Source: Gemmatales bacterium (lineage in GTDB: Bacteria > Planctomycetota > Planctomycetia > Gemmatales > Gemmataceae). From it: a DNA stretch of 64,000 bases. Positions within the stretch are counted from its first letter, which is position 1. The number at the start of each line of letters is the position of its first letter. The stretch is taken from the NCBI GenBank assembly GCA_026004675.1, contig BPJP01000004.1:372001-436000 (forward strand), read 5' to 3'. This document shows positions 56,559 through 64,000 of this stretch, piece by piece. Under the pieces are notes generated by a model. That model searched no databases. It was not told where the DNA came from and saw only the letters and a program-made list of their open reading frames with translations. The position numbers and the translations under genes were made by a program.

Positions 56559-56662
56559 ACTGGCGCAGCGCCACGCGCCAATCCGTCCAGTCCTTGCGAG
56601 CGGCCTCAGCAAGGCATACAATCGCAGCCTGTCAATGTAATCCCCACCAGGAGACTGATACG

Positions 56663-57451
56663 ATGAACAACATTGATCGCCGAAAGTTCCTTGCCGGTGC
56701 GGTCGCGACAGCGGCGGCGACGGCAACCGCCGGCGCCCAACCGAAGAAAGTGCGACAGGAGTTTTATGAATTGCGTGTCTACCGCTTGGTCGCCTCGGAA
56801 AAGAAGAAACTTCTCGATACCTATTTGCAAGCGGCATTGATCCCCGCACTCAATCGACTGGGTATCGATCGAGTCGGCGTTTTTAATGAGATGAAGCCGA
56901 AACAGCAGCCATCTGTCTACGTGCTTGTGCCATACAGGGATTTGGATGTGCTGGGCGAACTGCGCGACAAACTGATCGAAGACCGGGAATACCAGAAAGC
57001 CGCCAGGCCGTATTTGTCGTTACCGGCGACGGAGGCTCCCTATGCGCGGATCGAAAGCCGATTGATGCGGGCATTTGCCGGTATGCCGGTGATGGAATTG
57101 CCTCCGGAATCGAAAGCGAAAAAGCCCAGGATGTTCGAAGTCCGGATTTATGAGAGCCGCAATGAGGAGTCCGCCCGTCTCAAAGTCGAAATGTTCAATG
57201 AAGGCGAAATCCAACTTATGCGCGACGTGAAACTCGGACCGGTCTTTTACGGCGAGACGTTGATTTCCAACGACGTGCCCAACCTCACCTACATGCTTTC
57301 GGCGCCGGACATGAAATCCCATCAGGAACATTGGCAGGCGTTTCGCCAAAGTCCAATATGGCAGAAAATGAAGAACATTCCCAAATACAAAGATACGGTT
57401 TCGAAGATCACCAGCGTCTATCTGTTACCTGCTGGCTATTCGCAGATTTAG
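56663..57451 (+). CDS. Tat-exported NIPSNAP-family protein
   Basis: The ATG at 56663 follows AGGAG and begins a twin-arginine signal (NNIDRRKFLAGAVATAAATATAGA). Two NIPSNAP (dimeric alpha-beta barrel) halves follow: YELRVYRLVASEKKKLLDTYLQAALIPALNRLGIDRVGVFNE and MFEVRIYESRNEESARLKVEMFNEGE...FYGETLISNDVPNLTYML. Exported NIPSNAP pairs are very common in planctomycetes; the function is unknown. Length (262 aa) is normal. Confidence 0.92.
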   Translation: MNNIDRRKFLAGAVATAAATATAGAQPKKVRQEFYELRVYRLVASEKKKLLDTYLQAALIPALNRLGIDRVGVFNEMKPKQQPSVYVLVPYRDLDVLGELRDKLIEDREYQKAARPYLSLPATEAPYARIESRLMRAFAGMPVMELPPESKAKKPRMFEVRIYESRNEESARLKVEMFNEGEIQLMRDVKLGPVFYGETLISNDVPNLTYMLSAPDMKSHQEHWQAFRQSPIWQKMKNIPKYKDTVSKITSVYLLPAGYSQI

Positions 57452-57474
57452 AGCTGGCAATTAGCCGACTTGGG

Positions 57475-58279
57475 ATGAAGAAGAACGGGTTACGAGTCAA
57501 CCGGGTTGGATTCGCCACGCGCGGCGGCTGCCGGCTGGCCGAAGAGGACATTCGACGCGTTCTGGACTCTGGCATCGACTTTTTGAACTGGTGTGGCCAT
57601 CCGGACGCACTGAGCCGAACGATTGCCAGGCTCGGCCCTCGGCGGCGCGATGTGACCATCTGTGTCCAATTCGACGCCCGGACCGCACTGGCTGCGGAAG
57701 CTGAGTTGCATGCTATTCTCACCGAATTAGGCACCGACTATATCGACGCCATTACTTTCTACTACGTGGAATCACGATCGGAATGGGAGCAGATCATCGG
57801 TCCGAGTGGCGCTTACGAATTTTGCGACAAAGCAAAACAGCACGGGAAAATCCGCTTCATTGGTTTGACGACTCACCAGCGCTGGTTGGCGGCGGAGACT
57901 GTTCAGAGCGGGTTGTTGGATTTGCTGATGATCCGTTATAACGCTGCCCATCGCGGCGCCGAAAAGGAGGTGTTTCCCATCACCGATCGCCTGGGCATCC
58001 CCCGTAGTCGTCTATACTTGCCTTCGCTGGGGGGCGCTCTTGAGGCCAACTCCAGACGATCCACCGGGATTCGTCGTTCCCAATGCGCCGGCATGGTATC
58101 GTTTCGCACTGGCATCGCCGTCGGTATCGGTTGCTCTGATGGCACCGAATAGCCGAGCGGAGCTTGAAGAGGATTTGACGGTTCTTCAGCAGCCGGTTCT
58201 TAGCGAAAGCGAATACGAGCTTTTAGCCCAGCACGGCGAGCGAGTTTTATCGTCATGCGGGTTCGTTTCCGTAGGGTGA
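57475..58279 (+). pseudogene. Aldo/keto-reductase-like protein, one frameshift
   Basis: From the ATG at 57475 the frame gives VNRVGFATRGGCRLAEEDIRRVLDSGIDFLNW, TELGTDYIDAITFYYV, CDKAKQHGKIRFIGLTTHQ and LLDLLMIRYNAAHRGAEKEVFP, the TIM-barrel strands of the AKR superfamily, then goes out of frame in the run of five C near 57999. With four C it continues GIPVVVYTCLRWGALLRPTPDDPP to a stop at 58277-58279 (about 267 residues). The catalytic Tyr position of classical AKRs is not obvious, so the activity is uncertain. If the extra C is a sequencing error the gene is intact. Confidence 0.8.
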
Positions 58280-58285
58280 AGCAGC

Positions 58286-59094
58286 TCACGCGCCTTTGTA
58301 CGCCGCCAGGGCAGCTTCGTGGAGGAGGCCATTGGTCGCCAACAACCCGTACCGTTGCCAGTTTCCCGGTTCGCCATAGGTCAACGTCTCGCCGCCGATA
58401 CCGGTCCACTTTGCCACCGGCTTCCTCAACCAGAATGTGGCCGGCACAGATATCCCAATCATGAAACGCCCGAGTAGGTATTGAGATAGATGTCCGCTTC
58501 TCCACGGGCAACCAAAGCGAGTTTGATACCAGCGGAGTAGGTTTCGATGACCCGCGCGGGTTGCATCGCATCCATGCGCAGCTGAGTAGCGCTTGAACGT
58601 TTGGATCGGCTACGCGTTAAGGTAGCCATGTTCAAATCGCTAACATTGCTTACCTGGCACTTTACCGGTGCTTGAGACTGAACCTGGCACCAGCATCCCC
58701 GACCCAACGAGGCATATGTCAAACGATCGGGAACAGGTTCGAAAACAGCACCGACGGCGATCCTTCCCTCGTGGACAAAGCCGACCATCAAGGAAAACTC
58801 GCCATTTTTTCGGGCGAAGCCTCGCGTGCCGTCGACAGGATCGATGATCCAAAGACGCGGTCCAGAACGAGGGATATTGGTAAGTCCGGCCGTTGATTCT
58901 TCGGCACAGTAGGCATCGTCCGGAAAGACCCGTCGTAGTCTGTTCAGGATCGTCTCCTGAGCCTCGCGGTCCGCCGCCGTGCTGATGCTCGCCGGCGCAT
59001 CGGGAACCACCTCAAACCGCTCGTAATGTTCGAGCACGACTTTACCGGCGTGAGCCACGGCATCGAGCGCGGCTTCTAATTCCTTCTCATACAT
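58286..59094 (-). pseudogene. Inositol-monophosphatase-family phosphatase (CysQ-like), two frameshifts
   Basis: From 59094 the product reads LEAALDAVAHAGKVVLEHY, then CAEESTAG (metal-binding Glu), WIIDPVDGTRGFARKNGEF (the DPVDGT motif binding two Mg ions) and ALVARGEADIYLNTYS. A single extra G near 58466 ends the frame. Without it, and without one more G near 58400, the chain continues AFHDWDICAGHILVEEAGGKVTGIGG (the second family signature) to a stop at 58286, about 268 residues. Likely substrates are 3'-phosphoadenosine phosphates or inositol phosphates. Confidence 0.82.
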
Positions 59095-59507
59095 CGAATT
59101 GTTTCTTGAAAAACAAGATAAAGCCTTTCATTCCCATGGTAGCTTTTAGACAAAGGATGGCAAAGAAAATATGGTCCTGGATGCGACCTGGAAACCAGAG
59201 ACGAAAGGGAAGCAGGGGAATACGCGGCGTCGCACGCCGACGCCAGACCAGGCTTGGCGGTCAACGTGCCGTCCAGGGGTCAGCGCGTGGGGCGTCCCCT
59301 TGACGGAATTGGATCACAAGTTCGATCTGTGGCTTATTCTCCTCAAGCCAAAGGATAAACTCCGTTTGCGCTTGACTGTCGCGGGAATTGCCATAATAAA
59401 TGAGTTGAGTTCCACGACGAAGTCGGCTCGGAATGTTCCAATCGTACGTCGACTTCGCTCATGAGCGGGCATGGCTCCCCCATTCCTGGCCCGGTAGGGG
59501 TCGAAGT
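59095..59507. other. Intergenic region before the phosphodiesterase gene
   Basis: A 413-base stretch. It contains one small perfect hairpin (GGCGTCG/CGACGCC, five-base loop, 59226-59244) without a T-run. Short open frames here (for example 59171-59464) show no family resemblance and no ribosome-binding site, so no gene is called. Confidence 0.45.
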
Positions 59508-60277
59508 GTGAAAAATAACCCTGCTCCCATCATGTGTCAGCACCCAGGGACAGGAGCAGCAGTTCCTGGACCAGTTATCTTATCAACGATACGCTTGCGC
59601 TCGACGCAGGAGGACTTGGCTTTTTCCAGACGCCCCAAGACCAGGCCAAAGTCAGGCATGTTATCGTGACGCACACCCACATCGATCACATCGCGTCACT
59701 ACCCATTTTCTTGGAAAACGTCTACGACGCACGCCCCGATCCGGTTACGATTCACGGCAGCCCCGACGTCGTAGAGTGTTTGAAAAGGGATATTCTCAAC
59801 GATCGCATCTGGCCTGATTTCGTCCGGCTCTCCAATCCCAATGCGCCGTTTCTTCGGCTCAACACATTGCAATTGGGCAAGACGTTCGAACTAGAGGGCA
59901 TTCATTTTACGCCCTACCTCGTCAATCATGTCGTCCCGACGTGGGGATTTATCATTGAAGATGATCATTCGGCTGTGGTCATGCCCTCGGACACCGGGCC
60001 GACCGACGAAATCTGGGAACAAGCCAACCGCACTCCGAATGTAAAAGCCGTCTTTCTGGAAGTAACGTTTCCCGATTCTTATTCCGTTCTCGCCGACGTC
60101 TCCAAGCATCTGACACCGGCAACGTTTGCTGTTGAAATCGGCAAGCTGACCGTACCGGCGAAAGTGATAGCTGTTCACATCAAAGCGCGCTTCCGCGCTC
60201 AGGTGATCAGGGAACTGCAGGCACTGAATCTGCCGAATCTGGAGATTGGCGAGGCCGGAAAGGTCTATCACTTTTAG
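59508..60277 (+). pseudogene. Metallo-beta-lactamase-fold 3',5'-cyclic-nucleotide phosphodiesterase, frameshifted at the start
   Basis: The main frame carries SYLINDTLALDAGGLGF, the metal-binding THTHIDHIASLP, SHxV-like VNHVVPTWGFIIEDD, AVVMPSDTGPTDEIWE and KVIAVHIKARF, as in class II cyclic-nucleotide phosphodiesterases. The family N-terminus (KITLLPSCVS...QQFLTSYLIND) is recovered from the GTG at 59508 only if one A is removed from the A5 run at 59511-59515 and one G near 59567. As read, translation could start only at a poor internal codon at 59534. The enzyme would degrade cAMP or a similar cyclic nucleotide. Confidence 0.8.
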
Positions 60278-60511
60278 ACCGGATGGCACGACGGCAAGCC
60301 AGCGCTACGGGCTTCGTTTTGCAGCCGGCAAGTACCCTCCCCTCTAGCGACTGCGTGTAGTAGAATACGAACGAAAGTGTTCCGCGACTTGCTTCGACAA
60401 ACGCGACGGCAGAAGCTGTTGCATTCAAGGTTTTGCGGAAACCCAGAGCGGCAACGTAAAGTTGCTGCGGTTTTTACCCGCCTGTGAACTTCCTTCCCCG
60501 GAGTCGCGCCG

Positions 60512-62873
60512 ATGCGTTTTCGACTGTCCATAGCGTTCCTTGTTGCGGCATCCGCCATTGTCATTTGTTTGCAGACCCCAAGAGCAGACGAATCGGAACA
60601 ACCGAAGGTCGCTTTCACGAAGGATATCCAACCCCTTCTGAAGAAGTATTGCATCGAGTGTCATGGAGGGAAGCGGCCGAGAGCCGGGCTTGCACTGGAC
60701 CAGGTGCAGACCGCGGGCACCGTCGAAAAAAGAACGCAAGCTGTGGGCGAACGTTGTTCGCAAGTTGCGGACCGGAGAGATGCCGCCCAGCCGAAGCCCG
60801 CAACCCACCCGCGCAGAAAGGGAACGGTTAGCGAATTGGATTGAGACCCAACTCGTCAAAGTCGACTGTGGTTTGAAACGTGATCCTGGCCGGGTAACCG
60901 TTCGCCGGCTTAATCGTGCGGAGTACAACAACACCATTCGTGATCTTGTCGGAGTCGACTTCAAACCGGCCAAGGATTTTCCCGCGGATGATGTCGGCTA
61001 TGGTTTCGACAACGTTGGCGATGTCTTATCGTTGCCACCGATTTTGATGGAAAAATATCTCGAAGCCGCAGAGAAAATTGCCGATGCAGCGATCCTGACA
61101 CCCGAAGAACAAACCAGCAAGCCGAGGATCATACCGGCCAAAACGCTTGTCGGCGGCAGTCCAGTTGGGAAATTTCGCGGTCTCTTTTCCGCTGGAAAGG
61201 TTTCGACCGCTTTCAATTCTCCCAGTGATGGCGAGTATATCCTGCGCGTCCAAGCTTATGCCCAACAAGCGGGCCCGGAATCTGCCAGGATGCAGGTAGA
61301 AATCGATGGCAAGCCGGTTAAAGTTTTCCAAGTCGAGGCGGTCGAAGGAGACGAGACCGATTATGAGTTGAAACTTCGGCTTGCAAAAGGCAGGCACACC
61401 ATCGCGGCGGCATTCATCAATGATTATTTCAACCCCAAAGATCCCAATCCGCGCAACCGCGACCGCAATCTGTTTGTTGGTGACATATCCGTGCAAGGTC
61501 CCATTGGCGGAGAGCCAAAACCCGTACCGGCCAGTCATCGCCAGTTGGTTATTTGTCAGCCGGGGAAGGGAATGTCGCCGGACGAGTGTGCTCGGCGAAT
61601 TCTCTCGCGCTTCGCCAGCCGGGCGTACCGGCGGCCAGCGACGAAGGAGGAAGTCGAGCAACTGGTGAACCTTGTTCGGTTGGCCCGGAAAAACGGCGAC
61701 AGTTTCGAAGCCGGTTTGGAACTGGCCGTGACGGCGGTTTTGGTATCGCCGAAATTCTTGTTTCGGATCGAGGAGGACCCGCGGCCTGACGATCCCAACG
61801 TCGTACGTCTGATCAACGAATTCGAACTGGCGACCCGGCTTTCTTATTTCTTGTGGAGTAGCATGCCGGACGAGAGATTATTCGATCTGGCCCGCCCGGA
61901 GGGCGAGCTAAGGAAAAACCTTGACGCGGAAGTTCGTCGAATGTTGCGGGACCCGAAAGTGCAGGCGCTGGTCGATAACTTTGCCGGTCAATGGTTGCAG
62001 ATTCGGAATCTCTCCAAGGCGTCACCCAATCCGGACCAGTTCCCAAGCTTCAACGACGCCTTGCGTCAGGATATGGCACAGGAGACTAAGTTGTTTTTCG
62101 CGACGATCCTGAAAGAAGATCGCAGCATCCTCGACTTTATTGATGCAGACTTTACTTTTGTCAACGAACGTCTAGCCCGGCATTATGGCATGAAAGGAAT
62201 TCGCGGCGAAGAATTCCGCCGGGTCAAGGTTGACCGCGCCCAGCGAGGTGGCGTGTTGACCATGGCTACGGTGCTGACGGTCACCTCGAATCCTACACGA
62301 ACCTCGCCTGTGAAACGTGGCAAATGGATTCTGGAAAATATCCTGGGCACTCCTCCGCCTCCTCCTCCGCCGGAAGTCGAAGAACTCGACGAAAGCAAAA
62401 ACGCCGTCGAAGCCGGTTCGCTCCGGAAAAGAATGGAATTGCATCGGTCGAAGCCCATTTGCGCTTCTTGCCACGAACGCATGGACCCACTGGGATTCGG
62501 CTTCGAAAACTACGACGCCATCGGTGCCTGGCGGAACAAAGACGGTCCATTTCCCATCGATGCATCGGGGACGCTGCCCGACGGCCAGAAATTCAATGGC
62601 CCAGCCGAATTGAAAGCGATTCTCAAGATGCGCAAGAAAGATTTCGCCCGTTGCTTGAGTGAAAAGATGCTGACCTACGCCCTGGGCCGCGGTTTGGAGT
62701 ATTACGACAAATGCGCCATTGATGAGATCGTGGCCAGGCTCGTGAAAAACGAGTACAGGTTTTCGGCTTTGATTCTCGCCGTCGTTCATAGCGATCCGTT
62801 TCAAAAAACGGCGAGGCAAAGGGGACGAACATGCCTTGATCAGTGGTGTTTCGGCTCGAATCGTAGCCAATAA
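60512..62873 (+). pseudogene. Planctomycete DUF1592-family secreted cytochrome-like protein, one frameshift
   Basis: A signal peptide (RFRLSIAFLVAASAIVICLQTPRA) precedes CIECHGG, a CxxCH haem-binding motif of the PSD1/planctomycete cytochrome type. An extra A in the run near 60727-60732 breaks the frame; without it the chain reads VEKERKLWANVVRKLRTGEMPP and continues without interruption: DUF1587 (VRRLNRAEYNNTIRDLVGVDF), a carbohydrate-binding-like part, DUF1595/1592 (SRFASRAYRRPATKEEVEQL; LATRLSYFLWSSMPDERLF), DUF1588 (RRVKVDRAQRGGVLTMATVLTVTSNPTRTSPVKRG, CASCHERMDPLGFGFENYD) and DUF1585. These proteins are thought to be periplasmic redox or polysaccharide-related proteins. The usual DUF1552 partner gene is absent downstream. 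Confidence 0.88.
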
Positions 62874-63912
62874 TCCAACCAGCGATAGGAGAGGTTTCTG
62901 GCCTTTTCGGGATAGCCGTGTTTGCCGCCATGGTGAAAGAAGCCGACTCGATCACCGGCGTCGAGCAGGCGATAGACTGGCAGCACCGAGCGCACGAAAG
63001 TCCAACTGGCATCGCCGTCGGCGCTTCCACCGCCAAGGATCAGGATTGGTCGTGGAGCGACCAATGCCAACACCTCATGGTGTTCATACTCGGGGATCAA
63101 CGGCTTGATCTTTTCCGTCAGATACCATGGATCCGACCAGTTGCTCATGCGCAACCCGATACCACCTTCATTGAACACGCCGACCTGGTAGCGCGGCTCG
63201 AAGGCCATGGCGTAGAGTACTTCTTTGGCGCCCAGGGAAAAGCCGATGCAGCCGATGCGGTTGATGTCGACTTCCGGTCTGGATTCAAGGAAATCGATGC
63301 AGCGCGACGCATCGAATGTCATTTTGCCCATGCCGGTCCAGCCGGGTCGGCGTTTGGCCAGGGCTCTGGCCTGACCCAAAGCCCATCCCGTTGGGTCTTT
63401 GAGGATGTAGCATTCTGGACTGAGAGTGACATAGCCACGCTGGGTGAGTTGCCATGCCAAAGCCAGGTCGGAGCGTTTGCCCAGACCAACCGGTTCCCGC
63501 AGTGTCTGCTTTGTTGTTTGATGGAATACCACGACGGCCGGGCGTTTTTTCTCCGTGTTTTAGCCCCTTGGGAACAAGCAAATAGGCACGAATCCGGTCA
63601 TCTCCTTCGGAATGGAAACTGACAAGGAAACGCGTACCGGCGTCGGTTTTTCTCTGTCTTTTCGATGCGTGCATCGAGTTGTTTCGGTTTTTGTGGAGGC
63701 GTACCCAGGAGTTTTTGCCATTTGTGAATCAGTTGCTTTCTCCTGGCGTACCAACCTTTGGGAGTGGCAATGTGTTTGCCTTCTTCGTCGACCAACAAGG
63801 GTTTCAAGCCAAGTTTCGCCGGTGGCAGTTTTTCGTAGGGCTTCTGCACAATGTCGCGCCAATCGATCCTTTCTTGTCCCAGTAGCAAGACGCTCAACCA
63901 TAGTGCTGACAT
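62840..63912 (-). pseudogene. Exported alpha/beta hydrolase, two frameshifts near the 5' end
   Basis: The start MSALWLSVLLLGQERIDW at 63912 gives a signal-like segment. One extra A near 63655-63660 and one near 63547-63552 split the frame; without them it reads EKTDAGTRFLVSFHSEGDDRIRAYLLVPKG and GEKRPAVVVFHQTTKQ, then LALAWQLTQRGYVTLSPE, GCIGFSLGAKEVLYAM (nucleophile elbow GFSLG), APRPILILGGGSADGD and FHHGGKHGYPE (catalytic His). It resembles dienelactone-hydrolase or acetyl-esterase-like proteins. The 3' end overlaps the converging DUF1592 gene by 34 bases. Confidence 0.8.
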
Positions 63913-64000
63913 GGACGCTCCCGATGGAAATGGGCCAAAGGTGTCGAATCGCCATTTGCTTTGCCTGCCCAATCAGGCAGTATATACTTATTGGCCACCG

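Noticed and set aside
59171-59464. Possible 97-residue gene upstream of the phosphodiesterase.
   Set aside because: No ribosome-binding site, no recognisable family, and unusual composition; treated as intergenic.
62836-63108. Extension of the DUF1592 protein by a frameshift in the A-run near 62808.
   Set aside because: It would run about 235 bases antisense through the esterase gene and shows no family sequence; the present stop fits the expected length.

Overview
The window looks like a chromosome segment of a planctomycete, most likely from the Gemmata group. The evidence is the gene content: a DUF1587/1592/1588/1585 secreted haem-type protein, a Tat-exported NIPSNAP protein, a DUF6655-type lipoprotein, secreted WD40 proteins with a HEAT-like tail, and a surface-protein N-terminus resembling the LEPR-XLL signature. 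No rRNA, tRNA or CRISPR array was recognised. The taxonomic call is an inference from these families.

Layout. 1-3.6 kb (minus strand): sugar ABC transporter ATPase (cut by the window edge), its lipoprotein binding protein, and a secreted TPR protein. 3.9-14.8 kb (mostly plus): small membrane protein, GT39-type glycosyltransferase, hypothetical gene, ECF-like sigma factor, a minus-strand TIGR01777 epimerase, a polytopic membrane protein, DUF1801, a two-part esterase, a DUF6655 lipoprotein, a HEAT protein and a clear terminator. 14.97-37.0 kb (all minus): an accessory array described below. 37.1-57.5 kb: ordinary housekeeping and signalling genes (LRR protein, oligoendopeptidase F, Fe/Zn-cluster protein, HD-GYP regulator, DUF1015, YggS, a 1348-residue zinc-ribbon/TPR membrane protein, hemB, RmlA-like transferase, CBS protein, DinB-like protein, ComM, DMFase-like protein, glutamate dehydrogenase, NIPSNAP). 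57.5-63.9 kb: aldo/keto reductase, inositol-monophosphatase-like gene, metallo-beta-lactamase phosphodiesterase, DUF1592 protein and esterase, almost all carrying single-base frameshifts.

The accessory array is the most interesting part. Read along the minus strand, it is a series of cassettes. Each cassette has a large beta-helix/Ig-like surface-protein gene (SP) followed within about 70 bases, or with overlap, by a gene for a different secreted partner, usually a WD40 propeller. Only one SP (29467-32707) has the complete LEPR-XLL-like start. The others begin abruptly inside sequence homologous to it or to each other, and they end in different C-terminal domains: metzincin-like, HExxH, or unknown. 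Exact junctions, a 70-base perfect repeat, a decayed tyrosine-recombinase fragment and two independently inserted IS1182-like elements show a locus rearranged by recombination. The plan resembles orphan modules of polymorphic-toxin systems, but a toxin/immunity function is only a hypothesis.

Many genes at 18-33 kb and 58-64 kb are broken by one extra base in a short run. Removing that base restores a normal protein in each case examined. This could be residual assembly error or real decay; such entries are typed as pseudogenes but may be intact in the organism.
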